DNA of 64,000 nucleotides from Pyxicephalus adspersus (GCF_032062135.1 NC_092859.1:26037324-26101323), one strand, 5' to 3'; shown: positions 1 through 13,500, counted from the first letter of the stretch. Notes: generated from the sequence alone by a model not told the origin. Numbers and translations are program-made.

Positions 1-1017
1 TTTATAAGTAAACAAAACACCCACCAGGATGGGGTTTGGATTTTGGGAAGGAGGTGGATCACCTAGGTGATGAGAAACACATACTGAGGGGAACTTGCTG
101 GGACCTACACTCTGTACTACAGGGCTACAAGGCAGGCGTGCTGAGAGGACACTTGAGTTTGGACAGAATAATAATACATCACTTGTAATACTTGACATTT
201 ACAAAGCTACCAACTTCCAGCTCACCAGACTTTGGCTTTGTTTATACTCACTGCCTCCATATAATGGAGTTGGAATAATTGCAGTAATACTAATGAGTAA
301 TTACTACCTAAAGCTAATATAACCTGATCCAAATGACATTTACTTTTCGCTCTGTGCATCATAAGCCCCTGCCATTTTCTTTAATAAAATTCTTGTGATC
401 TCCTGCAGTTCCTTTGCGGCTACTCCCTGTATACATGGCTGTTCTCAGGACAGGTTTACTGATGGTGACAACCTTGCATTGTGTATTCTTTTTGTTTACC
501 TGAATTTGTATTAGGCACAGCAAAGCATAGAGAGGAGCAGCACAAGGACCCAATCTGATTTGATTGCAGTTCCCATGCAGATACAGAGCAGTGGGGTGTA
601 GATGCACCTATCAATCTGCTGCTTCTCTTTTCACTTCCAATTTACAAGCTGGGGGGAGACAAGAGCTACAAATGTTACTTACCTACAAGAGCAAATTAGA
701 TCTCCTCCCCTGGCAGATGGGGCTGTGCAGTGTGGCAAAGCTGTGTAATAGACACTAATACAAATCTGTTGCTGGGTAAAACCTGATTTATATATTTTAG
801 TGCTTATGGAAGATTTACAAGATTGTTTCCCCAAGAAAAAACATACTACATAGAGATCTGCTGGGATGAATTCCTGTGAGCGGATTGGTTTACACACAGA
901 TGTTTGGACTTGTTGAGCTGGAGCCAAATCTATGCAAATTACAATATTCAAATAACAATCAGCTGAGGAAGAGATTTGTCACCAGGGTTGTGTGTAATAA
1001 AACACACACAACCCCCC

Positions 1018-1357
1018 CCCCTTTTTAGCTAGGCGCACCACCCAGCACTTCTCAGTTATCACGTGGCTGTTTTGGGGTAGCTACTAAAGATATGAGTCAT
1101 AATACAGGAGAACTGGAGAGTTTGGGAACAACATAAAGAGGATGGGAAAATTGGACATACTAAGAGGGGTGGGCATTAGAACAAAGAATGGGGGCCGTAG
1201 AACAGAAAGCCGACAGAAATTTAGGGGTTACTGCATTCCTATGACAACAATTAGAAAACTAAATTTGCCATGTTTTACACAGCCCACTTTTTGACCACTC
1301 GGCTACAGCTTCTTCCTACCCAGAATATAGAAAAAATTTTCTGGGGAGAACTTTCCC
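1018..1357 (+). mobile_element. hAT-type MITE, degenerate and interrupted
   Basis: Shares AGCTAGGCGCACCACCCAGC, the paired CAGT..ACC / GGT..ACTAA stem and the end CTGGGGAGAAC with five other copies here. About 170 bp of unrelated sequence separates the two halves (about 1118-1290). The left terminus is replaced by a C-run. Confidence 0.6.
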
Positions 1358-1583
1358 CACCTGGCCTGTGCTAGTGTGCACCCTAAAGGTGCCATGCTTA
1401 GCATCCCCTACTGGTAAATCTTGGTATTGTATGACACATTCTTTACATTGGTATACCATACAGTGCAAGTTGGACTTGCCGTTACATTTAAGCAGAAGGT
1501 GGAGTATTTAAATATTACTACATCTTGCTATATTTGAAGCCCAAAATGAAACAGCATATTTCCATCATGCTCTGTAATTCCCC

Positions 1584-1698
1584 TTAAAGAGGAAGTAAAC
1601 CCCAAAGCTATCCAAAACAAAAAAAAAATACACTTACCTTCAATCCCGCAGAGCATTTGGTCACTTTAAATAAAAGGGGAGTTTAGGTACACTTTAAG
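1584..1698 (+). mobile_element. Short TTAA-flanked MITE-like repeat
   Basis: Starts TTAAAGAGGAAGTAAAC and ends with the imperfect inverse GTTTAGGTACACTTTAA (about 1680-1697). TTAA at both ends suggests a piggyBac-like target preference. No coding capacity. Confidence 0.45.
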
Positions 1699-1739
1699 GT
1701 TTAACTCTAAGCACACATGAAGTATACACTTCCAGATAA

Positions 1740-2011
1740 CTAATACCTCTCCCTGACATCACAGTCCTGCAAATGCCTTTTCTTTGCAGGTTAGCACCAT
1801 CTTTGTTCAGGCATCATCCGGAGTTACCTTCTACTTCCTAACCTGAGATGCCGGCTCAGAGATGGAACACTTATGTAAATCCTGGTGAATGTGCAGTTCT
1901 TGGCTGTGTTCCCAAATGTCTTATACAGATGAGCCTCCCCCCTTGCAACTTGTGACAACATTGCAGTCTGATAGCTAGGGGAGAATGAGGAAATCAGCAA
2001 TCTGATAACAT
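1740..2011 (+). repeat. Dispersed repeat family I, copy 1
   Basis: Shares blocks such as CACCATCTTTGTTCAGGCATC, ATGTAAATCCTGGTG and the CTCTTCCT/CTGATAGC end with copies at 34675-34925, 50993-51313 and 60990-61150. Class unknown; no terminal repeats or open frame seen. Confidence 0.55.
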
Positions 2012-2143
2012 TATCTCCACCTTAGCAATGTCACTGATCGGCTGATCGAGGACACTTTTTTCACTGATAAGTGGCAAAGCCGGATTTTTGCTCCACACAA
2101 AGAACACACAAACCAGAGAATGTCTTCTAGTTAAACATAAGCC

Positions 2144-2149
2144 TTTATT
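2144..2149 (-). terminator. PPFIBP1: Candidate poly(A) signal AATAAA
   Basis: On the minus strand AATAAAGGC is followed about 35 bases later by a GT-rich run (TTTGTGTGTTCTTTGTGTGG, plus positions 2114-2095), the usual layout of a cleavage/polyadenylation site. It is the best such pair I saw below the stop codon. Confidence 0.5.
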
Positions 2150-2480
2150 AGATCAAATATATAGACCGACACAACGACCATTTCCTGGATATTCTATAAC
2201 AAAGTCATAGTGTTATATTAACTCTTGCAACAAAGTGGAACTTTCCAAAAGGCACAAATTCTGGGAGGGCTTTCGGCACCTCGATCCACAGGACCGCAAC
2301 AACCTAAAACTGGCGCAAAAATATCAATGAGCAATCACATGGCTAAAGTTCCATGCCAGACAGTGGAGAGAGCTTATTCAGCGAGTGAGAAATCTGCAAA
2401 ATGCATTCACTTCCACAAAACACTGAGAATTGGCTGCGGTGATTTTGGAACTCTACATTGTAAATGATCTTCACCCCACT

Positions 2481-2759
2481 TTAAAGCTGAACTCTGGGCA
2501 GATATAAAAGACACAAACAAATACAGCCCTGCAGTAAATGAAATGCATTTGTTCCAGGTACAAGCCGTGCAAGTATCTGAAAATGACTTGGTATTAGCAA
2601 TCCCATGTACAGCAGAGCTTACATAGGGGAAAGGAGAAACAACACAAAGAGCCGATCTGTGCAAAGTGTACATTGATAGGAGGAAAGAGAAGAATGACAG
2701 ATGAGCCCTTCAGTCTGATGCTTCTCCTTTCATGCCTTTGGTCTGGAGTTCAGCTTTAG
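2481..2759 (+). mobile_element. MITE with TTAAAGCTGAACTC ends, inside 3' UTR
   Basis: Left end TTAAAGCTGAACTCTGG; right end, read inversely, CTAAAGCTGAACTCCAG. The terminal inverted repeat is therefore about 14-16 bp around a 279-bp element with no coding capacity. TTAA at the left suggests a piggyBac-like family. Related single ends occur near 22980 and 53505. Confidence 0.65.
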
Positions 2760-3479
2760 TAAATAAGCCCACTTGAGAGAGGAAGCAGCCTAAATCTCTC
2801 TAAAAGTGAAGGAACTACAATTCCCAGTATTACCTGACCTAGCACTAGAATTTGCAATTCAATAACTCCTGGAAGGATGGAAGCTGCTGGTTGCATATCT
2901 TACCAGCTAACCAGCACCTTATAATATAAAAAATCTCCCGGTACACCCGCCAGCTCCATTCACCGCTGTGTTATCTGCAACGCTTGCGTCAACACAGCGT
3001 CATAAATAAAACGTACATAAAAGAACATAAATATTAGCCGGAAGGAGACAAGACATTCAGAAGGAAGCAGGGTGGCTTTAAAAACAGCAGTGATATTAAA
3101 ATGGATTTATTTATTTATTTATTAAACAACACTGACAGTAAAAAGGAAACCCACTGAAAGGCTCAGCCCTGCCCATTCCAGAATCCAGCTGGGGTGTAAA
3201 CTGGAATCACATAGAAAACTATAAACTACAGACAAAATATTTTTTTTCAATAAACTTTTTTCTTTTGTATATTAAATAGAAAACTTTATATAAAAGTAAC
3301 AGTGTATATAGGAAAAAAAGTTGGGGCACATATAGAAAACAAAATGTGATTGCTGCTTTGAAGGGAATACATTTTTTCTTCTTAATATCAGTAAATGTTA
3401 CAAAAAATACAGTTAAAGTTCAATATAGATACTTAGAATTGAGGTGGCTGGTAAGTCACCTGCCTGCTGTATAGATTTC

Positions 3480-3595
3480 AAGCCCCGCCCATCTAATGCT
3501 TAGGGTCACAGCTCCGCCCACATGCTACTTGGATTCCCATCTCCACCCACCTGCTGCTTAAATTCCCAGCTCCGCCCACCTCCTGCGACTTCTGG
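3480..3595 (+). repeat. 29-bp tandem repeat, four units
   Basis: Four adjacent 29-base units (3480, 3509, 3538, 3567) share the core CAGCTCCGCCCACCTGCTGC with substitutions but no length change. On the transcript strand it is a G-rich GGGCGGAGC array within the 3' UTR. Confidence 0.8.
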
Positions 3596-4532
3596 ATTTT
3601 CTTTTTATTTTAAATTTTGGCAATTGCAGAAAGAGAAAGGAGAGTTTGTCACTGGAGTTATCAAGCAATATAGGTAATTAAATAGGTGACTTAAGGCACC
3701 CATGGCAAAAATTTTAGTTGGAAGGAACCTTTAAATATAATTCTATAGACACTTACAGATAGGGTATTATTGTGCTAGACTGGAAGACACAATCAGCACC
3801 CATTGGTACAGATGGGAGTCTCTGAACTGCTACTATTTGGGGATCCCAAAAATTTAGAATTCTCCCTCCATTTCACACCTTTTTTATGGAAAAATGACAA
3901 GGTAAGAAAAACTAATACTTATTATTTGTACAATAAAGGGTTAATCTACCCAATATGGAGGCAAGCAGATTCCCCAAAATCTATTCATGGCTCTTTAGGA
4001 CCACCCCACCCCTACTATGGCAGGCTGAGTGCGTCATCTTCGTAAATTAGGATTATACATGTTATTCAGTCATGTAACAATAGCTAAGAAGCTTGTAACA
4101 TCCATGCCAAGGTAGAAATGAAAAAGGTTAAAAAGGAAAGGCAATCTTCCTGCTCCAGAATACTGAAAAAAAAATGGGGGGCAACAACTCTGCTTCCCCT
4201 CACCCGAAATGGCAGAATCCCTTTAGGGCAGAGTGTCTCATCTGCACAGAATGATTGAGACACATGGGTCGGGAGGACACAACAGCTTCAATACTTTTGT
4301 ACTGCTTCAGGTTTGTGTATAATACAATGACATCATCCCATAATCACATCATATGAATCAGAGCTACACTTTAGTGAGGCTCATTTTTATTGCCACGTTA
4401 AATAAAAGGCACATTTCCTCCACTTCTTCCACCTGAACACTGTAGTAAATTCAGTATCCAAAAAAACAAAGAAAAAAAAAAATATATATTTATACTTTGA
4501 CACAAAAAATGTTACAGGTGTCTGTATGGTTG

Positions 4533-4619
4533 TCACACGTTTGAGTCATCATCTGTAATACTGGCGCTCGGTGATCTGGCGGAAAAGTCTCTGAACATTT
4601 CGTCTTCTTTCAGCATGTG
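4533..4619 (-). CDS. PPFIBP1: PPFIBP1 exon 25, terminal coding exon
   Basis: 28 codons and TGA: HMLKEDEMFRDFSARSPSAS, then ITDDDSNV. Acceptor CCCACAG. The very C-terminus is conserved; known family members end similarly, and the SxS-rich acidic tail is a likely phosphorylation or PDZ-type segment (inference). The 3' UTR continues below 4533. Confidence 0.95.
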   Translation of the reverse strand, partial: HMLKEDEMFRDFSARSPSASITDDDSNV

Positions 4620-7600
4620 CTGTGGGGGCAGAGAAGGAGATTGTGGTGAACACAGAGAGTAACATGCAATACAAAATGTACAGCTCCCACATTGTATACC
4701 TTATACAGTCCAGCTTTCAGCACTTGTACACCCCCCAAACCCCCCCATACCTGTATAACCACCCCACATACATATGTCACTAAATGACCAGCTTCCCTGC
4801 ACCTATATACTATTTACTATCCAGCCCTGCGCACCTGTATATCCCTTATAGACCAGCCATCCCCCATACCTGTTAACCTATTGCAGAACAGCCCTGTGCC
4901 TCTGTCCCCTTCTATGGACTAGCCCCCTGTACCTGTATACCACTTAAGGACCACCCACCCCATCTCTATACCACTAATGGATCAGCCTCTGACAACTGTG
5001 TATGCATTATACAGCAAATCTGTGCAACTGCATATCTTTTATGTATTCGCCTCCTACACATACACCTGTGTGCCCATCCAGACCAGCCCTGTGCACCTGT
5101 ATTTGTCTTATGGACTAGACCCCCACACCTGTATACCACTTCTTTATGCTGTTTACACACAGGTTACAAAACAGCGTACCCATTAAAGACCAGCACCCAC
5201 CTACTCTTCTTTTGGTTAACATTTAACTAGTAACTTTTATTGGTGCAGGGGGTAATTTATTGATGTTTGGTACATTTTAGTATAATTGGCGTCTTCACAG
5301 CTACACGTGTGCATTCCTGGTACCTTTGTTGGACAAGCTTCTTCTTGTAATAATCCAGGACTGATGCATTTTGGACTGCGTGAAGTTCCTTATTATCAAG
5401 TATTGCATTCCAAAATGCATCAGTTCTTGGAGTTCTAAGGTGTATAGTTGTGTAATAGAAAAAAAATTCAGTGCACCCCATGAAATTATTGACTTTTTTT
5501 AACATTTTTAAACAGGAAAACTCTAGATCATGAATACACTGCCTGCAGATAAAGAGGACGTACAAATTTTACACAAAATTGACATGGCATGTTTTATGTT
5601 CAAATGACAAACAAAAACACAGAGACAACTGTGACAAAGAGACAAAGACAACTCTATGCCTTCCACTACTTCTAGTCCAGGGAATTAGAAGCTCTGGATT
5701 AGATACCAATGATTAGAACAATGTGAATGCAGGTAGAGCTTGGGGGTTCAGTGATGGACCCCCATAAAAATGGGGGGGGGGTCAGTGTGTTCCTTGCTAT
5801 AGATGTGTGTGATGGTCATTATGTCAGAATGCCCCTCAGAAAGATGAGATTGTCTGGCAAGGGTTTTTTTTAAATCAATCATTCCACTGTACAGTAAATA
5901 TTTTACAATTGGCATGGATGTTAAACAATTGCGAATTTGCCCAGGACTGGCCAGCCTAGGAAATTCGGCCCAATAGCTGACCATTTGAAGCAAAAATTGT
6001 GAGATTGGCAGGTAATGCTTGCAGCAGTTGGTGTCAAAGTGTAAACATCTACAGCAGTGCCCTCCCTAGCCCCTTACAGCCAGGCGCACCACCCAGGACT
6101 TTTTAGTAACCACCCAGCTGATTTTTTTGTGGTTACTAAAGAGTTGGGTCACAATACAGGAGCCACCACCCGCCTACAGCTTCTTCCCACACAGCTTGAA
6201 AAAAAATCTGAGAAGACTGATCTACAGGAAAAAAAGATTGCACGGATTTCACTATTCCTTTATGGATGATGTACCCAACAAGGTTTGCATATATTACACT
6301 ACATGCAATGGAAGGTGTATGAAAACTCTGCAACATAAACAGCCTGTTTACATTTATATCCTATCAGGCAGGCCCCTGTTGTTGGTAGTTTAAAAGAAGA
6401 TTGTAGATTGTAACCTGTATGGCCAGTTTTACACGTACCCTATGCTGCATGTCTAATCAGAAAGATCAGTATGACATCTTAATTACAACAATTTTTGCAC
6501 ACTTACTGTCAGGTTGTTGATGCCTTCTGAAAACGCACCGATCTGCCTCACAGTGCCTTCTGAATCTTCCATCTGTAAAAGAATAAAACAGTTCAATCAA
6601 TCTGCATTTGTACATCTCAAAGTAAATGTAATGGTCAGCTCATGGCAATGGCAACACTACATCAAGGAATGTTAGACAACACAGTTCACAGTCTTGCTTC
6701 ACTGGATAGGAAATGTCACACTAAAAGTACATAAAGCTTACCTGTTCCAGTCTGTCCAGGTCCTCGTCATCCAGCATCCGGAGGTCCAGGCCGGCCCGGA
6801 AAGGTTTAATTATACTGTTGGCAGAAGACTGCCCTAGTTCCATGGGACACACATACTCCTCATTCTCCTCCTGTTTCTTCTTCCGTAATGTTCCAAAGTT
6901 GCTAAATGCCAGTTTCTTCGGCTGTGTATATATAAAGGGAATCAAATTTAAAAAAAAATATATATAGAAATTACCCATACAAGCTGTTTTTAAAGGCCCA
7001 AATCAAAATCTCAAATGGCATTTTTATCTGCAAATATTATGCTTCTTGCACAGGAGTGTTTCAACTTTTAGTAGATTTATAATAAAAATAAAAAGTTTGT
7101 ACCTTGGAAACTTCTTTAGAAAAATTATTTCTTCCCCCAAATATGGTCCAGACAGGCAGAGTATGATTCAAACACACAAACAGCATTGTTTTGTATGGAT
7201 AACTTGATAGCAATGAGAGGAGACTGAAGTGGGTTATGCAAATTCCTGCTGTTTAACGTTACAGCAGACTCGGTATGCAATGTTATATAAAGACTATCAT
7301 ATGTGTATCACACACCTTGGACAGTCCGAGAGCATTGATTATGGGATATGTAGCAGTATGTTTATTAATGGGGAGATACGCATGCATACCAGGGAGTGTT
7401 GGTGATATTTTTTCAAAACAGAAGAATGCAGGAAAATAATAATTTCGAATATACGTAGTATGCCTATGTAATAGAGTAGGGGGAGGGTTTAAACAAAATT
7501 AGCGTTTTCCTTTAAATAAGTTTCCTGCCTTCTGAATGCTCCTCACCTTGACCTTTGCTGTTGCTGTCAACAACACATAATCTGGGGCTGACAGGGCTTC

Positions 7601-10478
7601 CTGTTTCTGAAGCTGGGATGGCTGACCCACTAGTAGATTAAAGTGGGTCGCCAGGTGCCGCCGTAGAAGAGTCTTGTTCGGTGGGATGTTCAGCAGTTGT
7701 GCCATTGTCTCCACGTTAAACCGAGGCTCGAGCACCTAGAAAAATATGATCACTCTAAATGTTAATTAAAAAAAAAAATGCTACAAAGACGCTCTTGTTA
7801 GATCACACAAACAGACAAAAACATTTAATAATTTGTAACAATTATAATGGATCCCATTCATACATAATATGAGGCCAACAAGAAATGGAGATCTAGCATC
7901 CAATGGAATATAAAAAGTAGACAATGTACTTTATTAAGTAATGACTGAAAACCAGACCGTACTAGCCAAAAACAACCATGAGGCCCCTTGCAAAATGAAA
8001 TCCATTTCTGGATATAACTATTAGAAAATGTTCTAGATATTTTTGGGAATCCTTGACCCCAAACAAACCGTACAAAAAATGAGTGGTTTAGAAAAGTTTT
8101 CATTCGTATATTTAGCTGGCACCATTTTCACGTATGTGTTTGGCATATAACACATTTATTCTTTGGCGAGTGTAGGTCTAGTTTTTAGTTGTTCTTTAGT
8201 TTATAAAGAAAGTTGTCTCTTATTCTTTGAATTCTAGATTGCAATTTCTAGTTGTTCTCATAGTTGTAGCATCTGGTATTGGCCAATTATTTCACTTTAT
8301 TTATTTACAATTGAGGTTTGGGATTTTTCAATGAAAACCATAAATGCATCAAATATTAAACTAATAATTACAAAATATGGCCTTGGATTCCATTGCAAAA
8401 CACAAAATAAAATCCAAATAAGATCCAAAAAAAATGTATTTGCTATTGAAACCCTAAAAACATTTTCTAATTCGTCTGATTGCTTACCGCAATGTGGCTG
8501 GAAAAAATATAGATGAAAAGCTTTTGAGAAATGTAATTAGATTTTCCTTTAAGTATTAAACAGGATTTAAGAACCTGGAGTGTAAGAGTGAAACTGTCCA
8601 AGACAGAAAGTGATGGGAAGTTTATGGTCCAATACCTAAATTGCATGGCTATACATACATTTAAAGTGAATTTGGCTCTTTACTTTGACTGAAGGAAATG
8701 TTATCATTAACAGTACTTACCATAAGACCACCATGTACCCCGCTACCCCTCAAGTTAGGAGCATATTCTGCCAAATCCACAGAGCGCAGCCACTCCATTA
8801 CTCGATGATTGGTCCATTGGGCCACCTCAGAGGGAGAAATGTTACTCTACAACAAATAGAACAAAAGTATTATAGGTTGCCTGTTTACCTCCTAAAAAAA
8901 AAACAACTGGTACCTAACAATGTTGATGCTGGTTTCTTGGACCACAAAGTAGAGATAGAAGTACAGGGCCACTACAGCTTTGCTTTCTGTATTGTGCAGT
9001 GTTGTCAGTTTAATATTATGAACATTCATTATGTTTCATGCATTGTCCAGTCAGCAGGGTTTTTTTTTTAGAATTAGTTTGTACTCTTTATAAAACATTT
9101 GAAGACAAGAACTATATAAATGATCCATGAATGTAAAGTTGGAATTTTTTAGGATAAATTGCACCAATTGCTTGTTTTTAAAGCCATCAGGAAATATTAT
9201 GGCTAATACTCTAGGAATATTTTAGAATGTCACAGATCGGCAGATTCAGAAATATTGAAGTCTTAGCCACCTCATCAGAAGGTCTCCTACGCAGGCAATT
9301 GGAATCGAAGCTGTTGATCCGCAGAACTTGTATGGCACGTTTAATACTGAGGTGGTGAAGGACACTGACAACTTTCAGAGAAAGCAAATCATCCTGGGGA
9401 GAAAAAAAAGATGATGGATACTGGATGCAAATATATGGACACCTACCCACTAAACGTCACTGTGAAAACAAAAGGTATAAAAGTAGCTCTAAAAAAACAC
9501 ACATAAAACCTTACACACGATAATGTTATTTCAAAAGAAATGTTTCATCCTTTTATTGTCTGCAATGTCCTATAAAACAATTCCTAGTGATTCTACCATA
9601 GTGAAGGTTATGTCCCTTTTTCCCATATGTGCTCATAAGTTGTGATCCTATCACATGTTCCCCCTGGTGACAAGTGGTGAATACAAATTGCTGTTCCAAC
9701 ACATAGTGAGTATGCATGGTCTATCATCATTATCAGGATGGTGGTCCAGAGTAATGACATGCCAAAGATGTCTGTTCTGTGCACCACTGGTCAGCCTCCG
9801 TGGTTCCCTGCCGCAAGATCCCAGGAAACTTTTTATGCCGAGGAGCTTTCAAAGCTGCCATTCTCACAAAAGGACTCTTTTCCACTCAGTTAATAGCTGG
9901 AATGAGCCAGCACAGCATATGGACCTTGGACATGGTCACTGGTGTAAAGTCATGATTTTCTGAAAGAATACTAAAGTGCACAAGAAACTTTAATAATCTA
10001 TTTTTTGGTGACATGGCTACAAAGCAGGAAGGGTGTTAGTGGGCGGAAAAATCCTTTCACAAGTATCCTGCCAAGGTAAGCAGCACTATTTGCACTAAGA
10101 TTAGGTTATTTGTTACAGTAACACCTTAGTAAACACTTCCCATGGCTGAACCTCAACAGGATGAACATGGGTCATCTCACCAGGAAAGCAATAGGTAAAT
10201 CATAAAAGTGTCAGAAACATGGATTAAATAATCAATGTTTTCAAGTTTCCACCTTCACAAACAGACCAAAAAACTACTTTACCTAAAAGGGCACATGTAT
10301 ATATTTGTATGTACTATATATTTATTCATTCTACCTGTAGACCAGCAAAGGAAAACTCAGGCAGAGCTGACAATACTGCTTAGGAGCTCAGTACAATAAA
10401 GTCAGCATTTGCAGCAGACTAGCGGAAGTTAAAAACTCCTTGGAAGGCATAACACATGGTAAATGTATTGCAGAAATA

Positions 10479-10521
<43 letters not shown>

Positions 10522-13500
10522 TACATTTTTTTCCCCCCATTGGATAAAAACAAGTACTAAAGCAGACTCTTTTATATAAACTATCACAGTAGAGTTTAAG
10601 TGTTTCATAAAAAAACTGTACTCTAAAACAGCTCTGAACAGTTGGAGAAATCAAATAAAACAGATTGCTGTGAGGAGGAACACCCCAAGTTTATTTTTTA
10701 AAGAAAAAGAGAATTTCACAAAGTCGGGATATGCACATCAAAAAAATAAACAAATTCAATTTAAAACAAGAAAAATGCCATCCTATATCTAATACTACCA
10801 TATAATTTAATGTAAATATAGTCCAATGTCTGGATCATACTGCAGCCATGCCAGAAGCCTCGCTGCCCTACTAGTCTGACTGCTAATCCTTTTTAGAGCA
10901 AACGTCTACAAACCTTGCACTGATTGGGATGAAACTAAGGTCCTGCCACAAACCAGAGCATCAGTCAGAAGGAAGGCAAGATTTATTCTAATTACATCCT
11001 CATCATCTACTACAAACAAGCAATTATTACTGGACTCACTGCAAAGGCAAGGGTACATTTTCCAGCATTCAGCTTTAATACATTTTCTGCTAGAAATGGT
11101 TCAATAGATGTGTTCAGTAGCCAACACGTAGCTTTCCTGATAGGTCCCAGATGGTATATTTACATGAAATGATCTATTACTAATTCTAGAGAGATTAGGT
11201 TGGCCTCACCTTCTCCAGGTCTTGCTGGGATGCATGCAGTAGTGTTTGCCCAGACACAATCCATTGCTTGCAGCTGTTCACATAGCTTCCCAGGCCCTGG
11301 TCCCTCAGCCAGCTGCACACCTGCTCCTTCGTCCATTTTGCAAATGGTGTGTCCAAATCACTGCAGGGTTAGAAAATAACTTACAGTTCATACTACAGCT
11401 CCGTACTATTACAATCACAATTTATTGCATTGATGGAAGTAGGTCTCTGCTCTGAGACACCTAACTTCTCCTAACACTTCATAGCCATGCTTGTCATGTA
11501 GCTGGGACACATACAGTGCAGGAGAGTCTATTTCTGGAAGAATGAGGATTTACCTGTTCAGCCTTTTTCGTACATTAGTATGTCACCACCAACTAAAGAA
11601 CAGTGCTCAGATCATGGGGGAAAGTGCGCATTATTGTACTAAGACCATTACTGTGTGAATGCCATAATTTATTTATAACATTTTGGCAGGTATAGCTTTT
11701 TTACAGTCAATTACCTTTGGGAAACTAAACCGCAAGATCTTCACATCATTGTCCTGGCTGCTGCATATTTTAAAGTGTGCTGCCCCCTGTGAATTGTTCT
11801 CACCCCTTCTGGTCTACACATTGTAAAACATGTAAAAATGTAGGAGAACAGAACTACTCCTAAATAGCAGCATAAGGCATGCAGACTTAGGCCCCCGAGT
11901 CAAAGTGAAGATTTCAGCACTAGGCACATTAAACACAAATTACATTTTAAAATAAAAAATAAAAAAATCTCATGAGTGAATACTTCCCTATCCTCTAAGT
12001 AATCTCCTAAGACTTTAATGTCCAGGTAAGGTTTTATGATTATATTACTGTATATGTTTCTGTACAGACCTCTGTGTATGACCAAGATCTCTAGACCAGC
12101 CCAGTCTTGGTCCAGCAGTAGACCTGGTCCCTCCTCTCTTGAATTCCTCCTCTGGAAAGTCATCATCTTGGTTTAAAGTAGTAGATTGACTTCTCTTTAG
12201 CCTAAAAAGCAACATAGAACATTCAATTCTTACATTTTAATTCAATCCGTTTATTGCAAGAATCTGGGAAGTGGGCACTTTAAGAAAATGACGAACGCTG
12301 CTGCAAAATACAGCTCCACTCACCTCCCGAACAGCTTTTTGATTCCTCGTGGTTTCTTTTTAGAATCTGGGGAAGATGGAGAGCTATGGATGCTTCCTGC
12401 ATCTGGAGAACGAGGGGGGGAAACCGCCAGGTCCAAGGCATCCGCAGACCCCTTCTCTGTCTCCGCTGTGAGATATTATTTTGATCCTCGCCAGCAGCAT
12501 TTACAACATAGGCTTAAGAAACATTTTATTTTTTGCATCTTGGTAAGTCAGTGAGTTAAAAGCACCACAAATCACACATTACAAAGAGGTCAGGGAGAGA
12601 GCCAGGAGAGTGTTCTAGATGAATATACAGCATTGAACATTTGCATATTGCTACTATACCACTACCATTATGTTATATGACACTTGGAAAGGAAAAGTGT
12701 TTCTTAGATAAGATAACCATTAAAGATCTCTCTCGCTGAGCTCTAAATTAAATTAACATTAAGTCAAAATCAAAGTAAGTAAAGACAAAATCAGCACTGG
12801 ACAAATTCAGCAAGCCAAGCAACCAACAGGACAAAGATCTCCCTCTTTTTTCCCCATTTCCCAAGTTGCCAGTTTAAGATGATGTTCAATGACCTTTGAC
12901 TGCAGCCGACTGATTTTGCCCAACTCTAAGTCTAATGAAATGGTTACTATGGCTAGAGACTAGTGAATTGATTTGAAAATGGATAAAAGCAGCATGTAAT
13001 CTTCATCTTTATCAGTAAATCGTGAATTTGCCTATTCTGTTTGTGAATTCATGAATGGGGGTCGTTGGAATCATGAAATCTCACAATCAGATGCAGACTG
13101 AGCAAAAATTGGTGATCCCTTAAAAAAAGATGAGATGTGCTGAATTTATCACATCTTGCAAATGAATTTAGTCATTTCTACTCACAGGCAAAAAGGTTAG
13201 TTTTACATCTCTATTTGAGGTTAGCACTAGTAACTAAACAGAAATAAAGTTCCCCTGTACATCTAACCAGAGACACCAAAGGATGGCCAGATGCAGAGAC
13301 GTGATCGCACCATCAAATGATGTCCTTGGCTTGCTTGAACCTATTTGGTGAGAGAACACAGGTGCATGAAGACACCCTTGTCCCATCTTGAGTGACAAAA
13401 GCCATTGATGAGTCCTTTGACCAATTGCCCCCATTCCCTCCAAATTTCTCGGCCTGTTCTGTGGTGCCACCAACAAACAACATTTGTCTATGGCCTTTGT

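Larger units (their letters stand above)
1..2119. other. Downstream flank, no gene seen
   Basis: No exon or RNA gene recognised. It contains a degenerate, interrupted hAT-type MITE (1018-1357), a short TTAA-ended repeat (1584-1698) and one copy of a dispersed repeat (1740-2011). The first kilobase is unremarkable. Confidence 0.6.
2120..4532 (-). other. PPFIBP1: Probable PPFIBP1 3' UTR
   Basis: About 2.4 kb from the stop codon to a candidate cleavage site. No coding exon is visible. It holds several A/T-rich tracts, a TTTA repeat near 3103-3122, a 29-bp tandem repeat (3480-3595) and a complete MITE (2481-2759). Other TTTATT hexamers within it could give shorter forms. Extent is inferred from the poly(A) signal only. 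Confidence 0.55.

Noticed and set aside
13234..13476. 80-codon minus-strand frame
   Set aside because: No recognised family, splice context or codon signature; could be an old repeat remnant.
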